Below are positions 10,505-22,365 of a DNA stretch of 64,000 bases, piece by piece. Source of the stretch: Apium graveolens (lineage: Eukaryota; Streptophyta; Magnoliopsida; Apiales; Apiaceae); the NCBI RefSeq assembly GCF_009905375.1, contig NC_133653.1, positions 54,329,704 through 54,393,703 of the forward strand. The letters run 5' to 3'. The notes under the pieces are model-generated. The model was not told the origin of the DNA, made no database searches, and was given only the letters and a program-made list of their open reading frames with translations. A program made the position numbers and the translations under genes. Position 1 is the stretch's first letter. Every line of letters begins with the position of its first letter.

Positions 10505-10800
10505 TTAGGATGAAGAAATAAACATTCCAATTTCACCTACAAGTCTAGTGAAAGTTGCTTCATCCAAAGGTTTAGTGAAAATATCACCTAATTATTTTTC
10601 TGTTGGAACAAAAATAAGCTTAATGCTAAATCAAGATACAGGTCTTTGAAAGATAAAATTGACATTTTCCAATGGAACTCTTTTTGTCAACTTTCCATCC
10701 AGCATAATCTGTATCTGTGAAACCAACAACTCTAAAACTGATTCCCTTGGAATGTCATAATCCCAAGTTGAGCTTCCTTCCAGTATCTGAAGATCCTCTT
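10505..10800 (-). pseudogene. pol: SIRE-A RNase H C-terminal remnant
   Basis: The minus strand reads the end of a Copia RNase H frame. The GDIFTKPLDEATFTRLVG block is near 10515-10580 and the terminator TAA is at 10505-10507. Further upstream, near 10700-10790, are the relics of the reverse transcriptase/RNase H junction (TWDYDIPRES, a decayed form of the conserved segment seen intact in SIRE-B near 37640). At least one stop and several small deletions interrupt it. The catalytic reverse transcriptase core is absent. Confidence 0.7.
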
Positions 10801-10813
10801 TCTCCCCCTAAGG

Positions 10814-11449
10814 TTATTCAATCAAACTCAGGTGTATGAGATGAGCTTCCATTACCATGATTCTCTTGTTGAGTAGTTTCTTCATTTCCTTAGTCTGACA
10901 AACTTTACAAACTTCAACTTGAGCAAGCTCCATCTTAGGCATGTCTCTTACCAACTCCTTTTTTGACAAGGTGTTGATTTTCTTGAAAATCAAGGAAGAC
11001 AGATTTTTAAGCCAGAGCTTGTTTCTTTCTCCTGATACCTTGGTGTAGAAGCAAACAAATACCATCCTTATTTGTTGAGTTAAAATCTTCAACAAACAAG
11101 CTTCCCTTCCTTGCTCCCTTAAGAGCAACTTCACCAGTTTTCTTGCTGATAACAGTGCATTCTCCTTATTGAATAAGGCTTGAGACCATTGTCTATAATA
11201 TGCTAATTCTGAAAAGACTCACTTCAAGATCAGCTACCAGTGCTACATTAATCGAAGAAAACATTTTCATAACATTCTTGCCATATCCCATTTTGAATCC
11301 TTTGTTATTGTCTCCAAAGGTCACAAATGGGCCAACTTTCTCCTCAATCTGTGATAGCAGGGCTTTACCACCAGTCATATGCCTGGAACATCCACTGTCT
11401 ATGATCCAGATGACTTTCTTCACTTGCCCTGCACATAATGAGTCTTAAG
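10814..11449 (-). pseudogene. pol: SIRE-A protease and integrase zinc-binding remnant
   Basis: On the minus strand, 11423-11193 encodes the Copia protease start (IIDSGCSRHMTGG) with its D-S-G active-site motif. The frame 11134-10814 resembles the pre-integrase zinc-binding segment (ERNKLWLKNLSSL, then VCKVCQ as the CXXC pair), with the histidines degraded. Beyond 10814 the integrase catalytic core is missing; within a few bases the sequence moves to reverse transcriptase/RNase H tail. This indicates a deletion of well over 2 kb compared with an ordinary Copia pol. Confidence 0.75.
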
Positions 11450-13820
11450 TGTGTGTGGAAACCCAAGCAGTGTTGGGTAGTTTCTTCTTGGTAACTTTTT
11501 CAGGAGAAGTAGAATGAGTAATTTTAGAAGAAACAAAATTCAGTTATTGTTGTGCATGTTTTCCTTCTGATGTAGACTCATTTCTTGATTCTTTAAAGTC
11601 TACTCTCAGTTTATGGCAACTCTTCATTACCTTCATGTTGCAAGGAATGCATTCAAACTTGTCACAGAATGAATAAGGATCATTTAAATTTGCTTCATTG
11701 TATTTGCAAGTTCCTTCAGCTGGCTTGCTAACAACTTTTTTACAAAGGTGAGTTAGATGATTTGAAAAGCCACATTTTTCTCACTTCTTTCTAGGAGCAT
11801 TCACAACATAAGAAAAATTATTGCTTTTGTTTATCCCTATTTTCCCATTTCTATTTCTCCTTTTCTTTCTTGCATCTTCAGCTTTGGTTTCTTGAACAGG
11901 AGTCTTGGGACTGTGTTTGTTCATAAGCTTCTTCTCAGTTTTTGAAGACTAAACTGATTCTTCAATTTTCTTCTATTTATCTACATCAGCAATTTCTTGC
12001 TTGATTATCAATTCTTCTTCACTGAAATTGACTACACATGCTTTGAATGTAGGTGCATTAACCTCTTTCAAAAAGGTTGGAGCATTCTCAGTCTTCTTGG
12101 CTTTCCCTTTTTCACCTACAGTCTTCTTTTTATCACTCATGTCTTCATAGTCAAGGCCAATAGAAATGTTTGCACATGGATTATTCTTCTCATGATACTG
12201 TTCGACCAGTTCAGATGCATTTCTGAAAGATTTCATCTTTACTTCATTCTTTTCTAGCTTCTCCCTTACCACTGCTTTAATTTCATTTGCACACTTGAGA
12301 TTGTTCTTGAGATAAGCATTTTCTTGTTTTAAAGCTTCAAGCTCAACCAGCAACAATTGAGTTTCTTGTTTCTCACTCTCAAGCTTCTTATTTATCTTTG
12401 TTAATCTGCTAACTTCTTCATTAGCAGCAACCATGCTTATGTGAATGTAAAACATTTCCGTGCTCATCTTTTCAACAGTTTCCTTGTATTGATTCGCGTT
12501 TAAATAAATAGTGGTAAGAGTTGATGTCTGTGCTTTTGATGAAGATGATTCACCCAAGGCCATTAGAGCATAGTTTCCAACTTCCTCATCTTCATCATTA
12601 TCTGAATCATCCCAACTCTTTCCCTCCACAATGTAAGCTTTGCTCTGCTGCTTTTTCAGAAGAGATTCATACTTTGCTTCCAGTTCAAGATAAGCTTTGT
12701 CTTTCTTTGCCTTCTTGGGTTTCCTGCATTCTGTAGCAAAGTGGCCTAGTTCGTCACAATTGAAGCACCTTATATTAGATCTGTCAACAGATCCAGTTTT
12801 GTAACCACTCTTGCTGTCAGAATTGTACTTCCCTTTCTCTTTCCAGCTGTTGTCTTTGTTGAAGGATTGTCCTTTATTTCTGAAGTAACTTGGCTTCTTT
12901 ACTCTAATGTTAGAGAATTTCCTAGCTAGATAGGCCATTGACTGATCTAGCTCATCCAGTTCTTCAAGAGTATAGAACTCATCCTTTACCAACTCTAGTA
13001 TGACTTGCTCCTGTGAATCAATTGTTCTCTGCTCACTTGTTGAGGCAACTGAAATATGAGATCTTGGTTTATCATTAGATGTTTGACCTTCCTTTACTAT
13101 TAAAGCACTTGATCTATCTACAACATGTCCTTGTCCAGATCTCAATGATTGCATTTGAATCATCTCTAGTTTATATGTTTTGAGAATTCCATATAGAACT
13201 TCCAGAATTATTCTGCTCAAGTCTCTTCCTTACCTGATTGTTGAGATTTTCTGTTCCAAATGGTCAGGGAGAGTAAGCAAGAACTTTAGATTCACCTCTT
13301 CAGCTTCATAGTATTTGTCATGAAGCTGCAAGTCATTTATCAGCTTGTTGAATCTTTCAAACACATCAGTAATGCTTTCGTTAGGCTTAGCCATGAAACC
13401 CTCATACTGTGAAATCAGTATCATTCTTTGATTAGATCTAACCTCCTCAGTTCCTTCACATAGTATCTCAATCTTTTCCCATATCTTCTTGGCAGTGTCA
13501 CAGTTGACAATATTGTTGTACATCACGTTATCAAGTGACTCAATCAATTTCATTTGCTAGCTGCTATCCAGGGAAACTTTCTCCTTTTCAGGATCAGAAT
13601 ACTCAGCAGGATCTTTTAGAGCATAATGAGCTGGTATGACCTTGTCTCCATCTGTAGATTCCTCAACTCTTACCATAAGAATGAAGGGTCCATTCTTGAG
13701 GATCTGAATATAGAATGGATTGGCCATCCTGATAAACAACATCAACTTCTTTTTCCAAAGAGTGTAGTTAGCTTTGTCAAAGGTAGGAATTTTGATGCTA
13801 CTGATTTTCTGTGTGTTCAT
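11450..13820 (-). pseudogene. gag: SIRE-A gag with long coiled-coil extension
   Basis: It starts at the ATG 13818-13820 (MNTQKISSIKIPTFDK), 38 bp after the PBS. There are three open segments: 13820-13557, 13553-13230 and 13220-11973. They cover the UBN2-type gag domain (NYTLWKKKLMLF; KKIWEKIEILCEGTEEV), a CCHC zinc knuckle CFNCDELGHFATEC at about 12725-12766, the acidic segment DDSDNDEDEE and a coiled coil of about 120 residues (about 12180-12480). Degraded sequence with a broken second Cys/His region and stops continues to 11450. Frameshifts near 13555 and 13225 and several stops inactivate it. The long coiled-coil gag fits the SIRE lineage. Confidence 0.85.
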
Positions 13821-13857
13821 TCTTCCAAGATCTTGAATCTGTTTACTTTCAAATTTT

Positions 13858-13869
13858 GCTCTGATACCA
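13858..13869 (-). other. SIRE-A primer binding site (tRNA-iMet type)
   Basis: The minus strand reads TGGTATCAGAGC two bases inside the 5' LTR. This is complementary to the 3' end of plant initiator tRNA-Met and is the standard PBS of many plant Copia and Gypsy elements. Confidence 0.95.
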
Positions 13870-14261
13870 CTTGTTAGGTAATGAATCACACAGAGAGGGG
13901 GGGTGAATGTGTTTTTTTTGATTTTAGGCTTTCCTTGAAAGTTAATGGTTAAAAAAAGTAAATTAAATCTTGTATAGAAAAGTGTTCATGCAGAATATAA
14001 GCTTGTAGAAAAATAAAGAACACAAATATTCAAAACTCACTTAATTTTTATATTAAAAATTAAGACTGTTTTGCTATAAAATTTCTAAACTCTTTGATGT
14101 TAAAGAGCTTAGCTTCTTCTTGAGAGCGTTACAAGAATTTTGATCTAAATTGGTACTTCTAACTAGAGGACCAATGTTAACTTTATATCTCAGTTAACTG
14201 CTGATTTACACAGTGGATAATAAACATGCTATTATCTTTTCTAAACTGTCACTTGTCATTT

Positions 14262-14271
14262 CTATTTATAG
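14262..14271 (-). promoter_or_regulatory. TATA box of SIRE-A 5' LTR
   Basis: CTATAAATAG on the minus strand, about 390 bp from the inner LTR end. It is conserved in the paired LTR (4097-4106) and in SIRE-C (21429-21438) but mutated in SIRE-B. Conservation of this block between copies supports a promoter role. Confidence 0.65.
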
Positions 14272-14743
14272 AAAAGCAAATCTTCCATTTCTGGCTTAGC
14301 ATATCTTTAGCATCCCGTGTTTACTTTAATCTTCCTCTGTCAGTTAATCTTTGCCATTGATCTTGCACACTCTTCAAGCTGCTTTTTATAGACTTGTCAA
14401 TCCAGCTGTTGAATTGTTTGTTGATTGTTTATCTTGGATATTGAACTGATCTGCAATTCTGTACTTTGAGACTGTACTTCGAGATCTCCAGTTTGAATTA
14501 ATAGAACACTTGACATCTCGATAAGTACATAGACTTATCAAGATCTCCAGTTTGAGTTTGACTTGTAGAGGTCTTCAGCTTGTCGAGATCTCTAGTCATC
14601 ATATCTTCACTTTGACTTATCGAAAACTCTGAGTTCTCTAGTGACGGAATGACTTGTCGATATCTCCAATCTTTAGTTCTTCAAATTTGCTTGTCGATAT
14701 CTTCTTGAGTTCTCGAGTAGCTTTCCTGACCTCTCAACTCCCG

Positions 14744-14853
14744 GTGGATATTGCTTATCTGTCGAGTAGTGGTTGCTTATCCGTCGAGTAGACATTGCTC
14801 ATCCGTCGAGTAGATGTTGCTGATCCATCGAGTAGACACTGCTCATCCGTCGG
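14744..14853 (-). repeat. 22-bp minisatellite in SIRE-A 5' LTR, 5 units
   Basis: Five head-to-tail 22-bp units, the last four identical in register to those at 4280-4367. It lies in U3, upstream of the TATA box. Confidence 0.85.
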
Positions 14854-15210
14854 TACTCTCTGGAGTTTGAATGACTTCTCGATAAGCCATTCTGAAGTTC
14901 TCGAATGACTTCTCTATAACATTAAATCTGTGACTTGTAGAGATCTTGACTTAGAACATTTTTCTCTAAACAGATTTATTCAACTCCAAGCTTCTTCAAA
15001 ATTCTTCTGAGGCATGAGCTTCTTGATCTTCTTCCAGATAGTACCTTAGGCTTGATACCGTTTTAGGAAAAAGACTCCAGTCTACTCCTTTGCATTTTTA
15101 CAGACTTTAAGTGTTACAAGTACAAAATACAAATTTACATAACAATACAACTTGCTTAGGGTTGACAAGTTGTCTTAGTCTTGTTGAACTACATGCATAT
15201 CTTTTCAACA

Positions 15211-15215
15211 GATTA
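15211..15215. repeat. SIRE-A target site duplication, right copy (GATTA)
   Basis: Identical to 3707-3711. Sequence after it resumes the Tekay-A protease frame. Confidence 0.95.
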
Positions 15216-17088
15216 TGACAGTAGAATTAGAAAATCAGGAGCGTGTATATATTAACCAAGTATGTAAGAGCTGTGAGATTGAGATTATTGGCCATAAGTT
15301 TGATGCTGACTTGATACCATTTAAGTTAGGAGAGTTCGACATTATTGAATGGATTGGCTATCTAAGCACGATGCTCAGATAGACTGTCATAATAAGAAAG
15401 TAATATTGAAGACACCAGACGAGAAAGTGGTGACGTTTAGAGGCCAGAGACAAGCGAAGAAGTTCTTGACGATGATTCAAGCTAAGAAGTTACTACGGCA
15501 AGGATGCAAGCATTTCATTATATATGTGATATATAGAAGTCGGGAGCCAGCAAAGCTGGAAGACATTCCAGTGGTAAATGAATTTCCAGACGTATTTCCA
15601 AATAAATTACCAGGACTTCCTCCATATAGAGAAATTGAATTTGCAATCGACTTAGCACCTCGAACGGAACCAGTATCTAAGGCCCCAAACATAATGGAGC
15701 CAGTTGAAATGAGGGAATTGGAAAAGCAATTGGAAGAATTATTGAAGAAAGGAGTGATTAGACCCAGTGTATCCCCATGGGGTGCACTGGTACTATTTGT
15801 TAGGAAGAAAGACGGAAGCATGAGATTATGCATCGACTATCGAGAACTCAATAAGCTTACGATCAAGAATAAGTATCCATTACCACGAATCGATGATTTG
15901 TTTGATCAGTTGAAAGGAGCCAAGTACTTCTCTAAGATTAATTTGAGACTTGGATATCACCAATTGAAGATCAAACCTGAAGATATACCAAAGACAACTT
16001 TCAGAACAAGGTACGATCATTATAAATTCTTAGTGATATCTTTTGGGTTGACCAAGGCCCCAACTGCATTTATGGACTTGATGAACATAATTTTCAAGGA
16101 ATATCTGGACAAATTTGTCATTGTGTTTATTGATGATATTTTGATTTACTCAAAGTCAATGGAAGACCACGCGTAGCATCTAAGGATAGCTTTGGAAATT
16201 TTGAGAAGAAAGAAGTTATATGCCAAGTTTTCAAAGTGTGAGTTTTGGTTGCAAGAAGTTCAATTCTTAGGACACGTGGTAAGCCATGAAGGGATCAAAG
16301 TGGATCTAGCGAAGATTGAAGCTGTTATGAATTGGGAAAGGCCAAAAACACCAACATAGGTGAGAAGTTTCTTAGGATTGGCAGGATATTATCGACGATT
16401 TGTTCAAGATTTCTCGAAGACTGCGACGCCTTTGACGAAGCTTACCAGTAAAAATGAGAAGTTTGGATGGAATGAGAAGTGCGAAGAAAGTTTTCAAGAA
16501 TTAAAAAAGAGGCTAATCACGGCACCTATTTTGTCACTTCCAGATGATCAAGGGAATTTCGTAATCTATAGTGATGCTTCTCATAGGGGATTAGGTTGTG
16601 TTTTGATGCAGCATGATAAAGTCATTGCGTGTGCGTCTAGACAACTGAAACCTCATGAGCAGAAGTATCCTACTCATGACTTGGAACTAGCAGCGATAGT
16701 ATTCGCCTTAAAGATTTGGAGACACTACTTATATGGAGAAAGATGCGAGATTTATACGGATCATAAGAGTTTGAAGTACATATTCATGCAAAAGGAGCTT
16801 AACATGAAACATAGGAGATGGTTGAAGTTGATCAAAGACTATGATTGCACGATTAACTATCATCCAGGAAAAGCGAATATGGTGGCAGATGCATTAAGCA
16901 GAAAAGAAAGACTGAACATGTTGACGATACCTGAAGAATTATATAAGGAATTTCAGAAATTGGACTTGGAAGTCAGAATTTGCAAACCTGATGAAGCAAA
17001 GATATACAATATGACTTTTCAACCAGAATTGTTAGAGAAGATAAGAAAGTGCCAAGAGGAAATAATGGATCAGGATATCAATCGTTGA
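15216..17088 (+). pseudogene. pol: Tekay-A pol: protease end, reverse transcriptase, RNase H
   Basis: Downstream of the SIRE-A insert the protease continues (DLIPFKLGEFD). A small deletion near 15346 shifts the frame. From 15349 ([12 protein letters not shown]) one frame runs 1,032 codons to 18444, with only three stops: TAG 16174-16176, TAG 16357-16359 and TGA 17086-17088. The reverse transcriptase covers about 15700-16220, including [24 protein letters not shown] and the catalytic FIDD with Asp-Asp at 16132-16137. RNase H spans about 16560-16900 ([25 protein letters not shown]). It would copy genomic RNA into DNA in the particle. Apart from the stops the motifs are intact. Confidence 0.93.
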
Positions 17089-18444
17089 GTCGGAGAAGAG
17101 TTATGCACACAGAAGGATGACCAAGGTATTCTCAGATTTTCATCCAGAATTTGGATACCACCAGTGACTGAATTGAAGAATGAAATTCTACAAGAAGCTC
17201 ATAATTCAAAGTATTCCATTCATCCGGGAAGTTCCAAGATGTACACAAATTTAAAGGAAAATTATTGGTGGTCGGACATGAAGAGAGAAATTGCGGAATG
17301 GGTTAACAAATGTTACACGTGTCAGAGAGTTAAGGCGGAGCACCAGAGACCAAGTGGATTATTACAGCCACTAGAGATTCCAGAGTCGAAGTGGGAGTAC
17401 ATTGCTATGGATTTTATAGTTGGCTTACCAAGGACGAAAGCGAACCATGATGCTATTTGGGTTATAGTGGACAGACTAACCAAATCAGCGCATTTCTTGC
17501 CTATCAATGAAAGATTTTCACTAGATAAGTTGTTTCACATGTATTTGAAAGAAATAATAACGCGTCATGGAGTCCCTGTGTCTATCGTGTCTGATCGAGA
17601 TCCACGATTCAATTTAAGATTTTGGAGAAGTTTTCAAGAATGCTTGGGAACTAAGTTAAATATGAGCACAGCTTATCATCCGCAGACGGACGGTCAAAGC
17701 GAGAGAACAATCCAAACAATTGAAGACATGTTACGTGTGTGTGCCATTGATTGCAAAGGTAATTGGGATGAGCATTTACCCTTAGTGGAGTTTGCTTACA
17801 ATAACAGTTATCATGCCGGTATAGGAATGCCTCCCTATGAAGCTATCAATGGACGCAAATGTCGATCACCAGTATATTGGAAAGAAGTCAAAGAACGTAA
17901 GATACTTGGACCCGAATTGCTACAACAGACAAAGGAAGTTGTTGAGATCATTCAGAAAAGGCTAATTGCAGTACAAGATCGTCAAAGGAAATATGTAGAC
18001 CAATCCAAAAAGGATATGGAATTCGAAGAAGAAAATCTAGTATTATTGAAGGTGTCACCGTGGAAAGAATTATCGAGATTCGGAAAGAAAGGGAAGTTGA
18101 GTCCTAGATACGTTGAACCTTTTGAAGTTTTAAAACGTGTCGGCAAGGTGGCATACGAGTTGGCGTTACCCCCGCACATGGAGCATATTCATAATGTTTT
18201 TCACGTATCGATGCTTAAGAGATATAATCCAGACTCTAGGCATGTAATTGAGTATGAGCCGATAGAACTTCAGGCAGATTTATCGTATGTAGAGAATCCA
18301 ATAAAGATTCTAGAAAAGAGAGAAAAGGTGTTGAGAAATAAAGTGGTAAATCTAGTGCGAGTATTGTGGAGCCCTAAGGTTGAAGAATCAATTTGGGAAT
18401 TAGAAAGTGATATGCAAGAAAAGTACCCTCAATTGTTTACTTAG
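17089..18444 (+). pseudogene. pol: Tekay-A integrase with chromodomain-like tail
   Basis: This lies in the same frame as the upstream pol, after the TGA at 17086. It contains the H-H-C-C zinc region (EAHNSKYSIHPG, then CYTCQRVK), a DD35E catalytic core with Asp at 17410-17412 (AMDFIVGLP), Asp at 17593-17595 (VSDRDPRF) and Glu at 17701-17703 (SERTIQ), and the GPY/F-like region (SPRYVEPFEVLKRVG). A C-terminal segment of about 50 residues (VENPIKILEKREKVLR, VEESIWELESDMQEKYP) matches the Tekay-type chromodomain. That module is thought to target integration to heterochromatin. The segment is open to TAG 18442-18444; all three catalytic residues are retained. Confidence 0.93.
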
Positions 18445-18469
18445 GAGATTCTGAGGACAAAATCCTTTT

Positions 18470-18480
18470 AAGGGGGAGGA
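18470..18480 (+). other. Tekay-A polypurine tract
   Basis: AAGGGGGAGGA lies directly before the LTR start TGTAATATCC and about 25 bp after the pol stop. Confidence 0.9.
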
Positions 18481-21089
18481 TGTAATATCCGGGACATGAC
18501 GTGCAATTATTTTTTTATCAACAAATGATTTTATGTGATTTTTGGTGAATTATTTGATGATTGGGGTGGTTATGTGGATGCTTATATGTGGTAAAGTCTA
18601 GGTATGTTAATTTTATTATGTCCAGAATAAAATATAGATAATTAAGTTATTTTTCTGGTAATTTTTGGAGTATTATATGATTTTATATTGATTTATGAAT
18701 TTATTAATTATTTCTGAATAATTACAAAATTATTTTATAAAGCCGGGAATCGTCCAACATCAACCATTTTTACGTTTTTACAATCCGAAACTCTTCCATC
18801 GTGTAGATAATATTTTTCTGGTCAATTTGGTATATTATATGTCAAAAATAGAGTTCAATAACATTTAGAAAAGTGTGTTTGATTCTGGAAAACTGAAATT
18901 AGGGTTTGAATGTTTGAATGCTCTTGATTGAAAATTAGGCGTTTTTGATTGAAGGGTTATGGGTTGAAATTGATTACACCATGTTGTAGATTGTTTAAAA
19001 ACAAATCGAATGATATATAGCTAGCTAACAAAGGCTTCATGGATTGTCCCAATCGAGCCTCGCCGGAAAACTGTTCCCAGGCGGCAACGTGATTTTTCGG
19101 CCAAACGACGAGGTTTTTGAAGATATTGTTTGCATAATCGAGTTTGTCTTGTTGAGTTCTTCTAATCTGCACATTTTCGTCGAGTTCTGGGCATGTCGTC
19201 TCGCCGGCGGTGGCCGGAGACGGCGACGACAACGTCGCCAAAATGCAATTAGGCCACTGGATTTTCAGTATATTTTTATTTTAGTCCCTGGGATTTTAAA
19301 AACCAACATAAATTGGATTTCTGTTTAATTTTATTTTAAAAATGATATTTTTTTATTATTTTAAAAATCAAAATAACATTTATTTAATTATTTTAAATTC
19401 AGAAAATTGTTTTAATTATTTATTTATTAAAAAATAAATCAAAATTATTTTATTAATTAATTTTAATTAGTTTTTAATTATTTTAATTAATTGATTGATT
19501 TATAGTTAATTGATTAATTAATTTAATTAATTTTTAATTAATCTTAATTGATTTAATAATTAGATTTAATTATTTAAAATTGATTAAAAATTCCAAAAAA
19601 TAGTTTTGAGCTTTAAAATATTATTTAAAATTATTTTCAAGGCTCGATAATATTATAAAATTATTTTAAAGTCAAATACGGGTGTTCCGAACCCTATTAT
19701 TTAATTATAAAATGATTCGAAGTCCAATTTTAATTCCGAAAAATGTTCAAAAATTCGTATTAAATACTTGGAAAATCATTTTGACCCTGAATCTTCTTTG
19801 AAAAATTATTTTGATCAAATATCATACGTGCTATGTGCTATATGTGATTTGATTGCTGTATAATATGATTGTATGTGCATTGTTTGACTATTTTTGCTAT
19901 AAGTTTCAATCCATACGTCGGATTTGGGTGAAACGAAGGATAAATAGAAGCTTGTATTGAATAGAATGAGATGAGAAATAATTTGATGAGTATATGTGAT
20001 GTCTAGCAGAGGAAGCGAGACGTAGAAAGGGAAAGCAAGTGGTCAATGAGTGGGAACCAATTGACAAGTGTTAGTAAAGTGAAAGCGAATTGATCTTGAG
20101 CCATGAGCCTGATTTCTTGTAAACCATTGATTGTTGAATTCTTGAATACGAACCACACATATCCGATACTACTCCACAAATACATATCTAACACATACTG
20201 ATCCTTGATATGATATTGCTTATCAGACGAACCTTTATGCCCTGTATAACAAAAGACCATGCCTTGTAACCTTTGCACCCTTGGTCTTTTGCACTCTAAT
20301 TCTTTCCCTGGATTGAAAGTCAATCTTCTTGTTTACCTTGTTATACCTTCCTGGTGTTGTGAATCACCTTATGCTTCAAGATAAATATTGTTTATGATTC
20401 AGTTTATTGAATTACATCGTTTATCATGTTATTATTATATAATTGGATTGTTTTTAAATATGGACCAGATTCGTGGTCAGACCAGATTCGTGGTCATAAT
20501 AGGTCAATGTGTGCCTTGGATCCAGTATATAGAGCAAAGCTGGGAGCCTTACTTGGGGTTAGTGCATGACTGATCAGCAACTTAACCTTGGTTTTTAAAA
20601 ATGAAAGTGAATATCCAATTCTAATCATTACTTATCAGGAAACTTGATTCCCAATATCATTTCAGTTGATCATTATTTAATCTCAGTGTTATCATTATGA
20701 CTTGCTGAGCTAGTTAGCTCACTCTTGTGAATCTGTTTCTGTTTTTTTTCCAATTGAGAAGGAAACTGATAATGGCGAGGATCCCCAGTCGAGTGTGCCA
20801 GCTAGGTTTTCAAGTTGAAATGGAGTAAGCTAGAGAAAGTTGTGTGACTTGGTGTGTGCTAAAATGTTTGTAATAAAGTTTGACTTCAGATGTAAGATAA
20901 ATAAATTTTGGATTTGGTAAGTTTGTAATAAATAAGATCGTGGCTTGTTGACATACTTTAAACTATTGCGATCCTTGATTATGGTAAATAGGGTCATTGT
21001 ATATATTATTGTATTCTTAAACAGGTTTAAAAATGTTGTGTGTGTGTTGTCGATCCCAAACTTCTGACCCGGGTTTGGAGGGCGCCACA
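18481..21089 (+). repeat. Tekay-A 3' LTR (2609 bp)
   Basis: It starts TGTAATATCCGG right after the PPT and ends GGAGGGCGCCACA (canonical TG...CA). The middle (19320-19680) is extremely AT-rich, with repeated ttaattaatt. No second copy lies in the window, so its age cannot be judged from LTR divergence. The open frames inside it (18957-19241 and 20003-20323 on the minus strand) show no recognisable protein features. Confidence 0.85.
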
Positions 21090-22365
21090 GTTTTTGGGCT
21101 TTTCTTGAATGTTTATGGTTGAAAAAAGTAAATTAAATCTTGTAGTAAAATGTGTTCATGCAGAAATTAAGCTTGCAGACAATAAAGAACACAAATCTTT
21201 AAAACTCACTTAATTTTATATTAAAATTAAGAATGTTTGCTACAAAATTTCTAGGCTCTTTGTTGATAAAGAGCTTAGCTTCTCCTTGAGAGTGTTACAA
21301 GAAATTTGATCTAAATTTTCATATATAACTGAAGGACCAGTGTTAAGTTTATAATTCAGTTAACTACTGGTTTACACAGTGTACAATAAGACATGCTATT
21401 AGCTTTTATAAACTGTCACTTGTCATTCCTATTTATAGAAAAATAGATCTTCCATTTCCGGCTTAGCATATCTTTAGCATCCTGTAATAATTTTAATCTT
21501 CCTCTGTCAGTTAATCTTCACCATTGATCTTGCACATTCTTCAAGTTGCTTTTTGTAGACTTGTCAATCCAGCTGTTTGGATTGTTTGTTGATTGTTAAT
21601 CTTGAATATTGAACTAGTCTGTGATTTTGTACTTTGAGAATTTTACTCGAGATCTCAAATTAGGCATATAGAGATCTTGACATCTCGATAAGTATAATGA
21701 CTTAATCGAGATCTCTAATGCTCTAGTGAATTTGACTTATAGAGGTCTCTGAGTTTTCGAATGAAACTTTAGCTTGTCGAGATCTCTCAACATCATGTAT
21801 TCACTTTGTTTTATTGACAACTTAGAGTTCTCTAGTGAATTTTGACTTATCGATATCTCTGAGTTCTCTAGTGGACTTTGTCTTATCGATAACTCAGAGT
21901 TCTCTGATGAATGTAGACTTGTCGATAACTCTGAGTTCTCTAGTGAAGAAATGACTTGTCGATATCTCCAACCTTCATGTGTTCTTGACTTGTCGATATC
22001 TCTCTGGGTTCTCTAGTAGCTTTTCTGACTTCTCGATAAGTTATTTGGAGTTCTCGAATGACTTCTCTATAACACTAAATCTGTGACTTGTAGAGATCTT
22101 GACTTAGAGTATTTTTATCCAAACAAATTTATTCAACTCCAAGCTTCTTCGAAATTCTTCTGAGGCATGATCTTCTTGATCTTCTTCCAGATAGAATCCT
22201 TAGGCTTGATACTGTTTCAGGAAAGAGACTCCAGTATGCTCCTTTGCATTTTTATAGACTTTAAGTGTTACAAGTACAAATACAAACTAAGATAACAATA
22301 CAACTTACTTAGGGTTGACAAAATTGCCTTAGTCTTGTTAAAGTACAGGCATGTCTTATACAACA
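21090..22365 (-). repeat. SIRE-C: LTR of the SIRE family, first ~45 bp missing
   Basis: From 'tttttgggcttttcttgaatg' onward it matches the SIRE-A and SIRE-B LTRs and ends in 'atacaaca' at 22365. The leading part (TGTTAGGTAATGAATC and the G-run) is absent because the Tekay-A LTR abuts it at 21089. The simplest reading is that Tekay-A inserted into this LTR and the left portion was later deleted together with the Tekay-A 5' LTR. The TATA-type ctatttatag is at 21429-21438. About four 36-37-bp U3 repeat units lie at 21808-21952. Confidence 0.85.
21808..21975 (-). repeat. 36-37-bp tandem repeats in SIRE-C U3
   Basis: Units start at about 21808, 21844, 21880, 21916 and 21953. Each has the form gactt(a/g)tcgataactc, then gagttctctagtg. 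SIRE-B has the same array with five to six units (30278-30498). Confidence 0.75.

Larger units (their letters stand above)
3712..15210 (-). mobile_element. Ty1/Copia SIRE-type retrotransposon (SIRE-A), full length with a hollowed-out pol
   Basis: This complete element lies on the minus strand: 5' LTR 13872-15210, PBS 13858-13869, gag from 13820 downward, protease and integrase-zinc relics, RNase H tail, a spacer, a very long post-pol accessory frame (9622-4886), PPT at 4726-4738 and 3' LTR 3712-4725. Perfect GATTA target duplications flank it. The long coiled-coil gag and the extra frame between pol and the 3' LTR are hallmarks of the Maximus/SIRE lineage. The integrase core and reverse transcriptase core are missing, so the copy is non-autonomous. 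Confidence 0.93.
13872..15210 (-). repeat. SIRE-A 5' LTR (1339 bp)
   Basis: It runs TGTTAGG to TTCAACA on the plus strand and is flanked by GATTA at 15211. The TATA-type element ctatttatag at 14262-14271 (minus-strand TATA) puts U3 at about 14250-15210 and R/U5 at 13872-14250. U3 is rich in the 'cttgtcgagatctc' motif and has five 22-bp units at 14744-14853. Confidence 0.94.
1141..21089 (+). mobile_element. Ty3/Gypsy Tekay-lineage retrotransposon (Tekay-A), 5' LTR lost, interrupted by SIRE-A
   Basis: The order is leader with a small ORF, gag with CCHC region, aspartic protease, reverse transcriptase, RNase H, integrase with a chromodomain-like tail, PPT and 3' LTR (18481-21089). No 5' LTR or PBS is present: the CACTA subterminal repeats run directly into the leader at about 1141. 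The protease-coding region is split at 3711/15216 by SIRE-A. Removing the 11.5-kb insert and one GATTA copy rejoins the frame region. The integrase C-terminus resembles that of the Tekay chromovirus clade. The pol frame has only three in-frame stops, so this copy is fairly young or was recently functional. Confidence 0.85.

Noticed and set aside
18957..19241. 94-codon frame in the Tekay-A 3' LTR
   Set aside because: It exists on both strands in a locally GC-richer part of the LTR, with no recognisable protein features.
20003..20323. 106-codon minus-strand frame in the Tekay-A 3' LTR
   Set aside because: Chance frame in non-coding LTR; no motifs and no support from a second copy.
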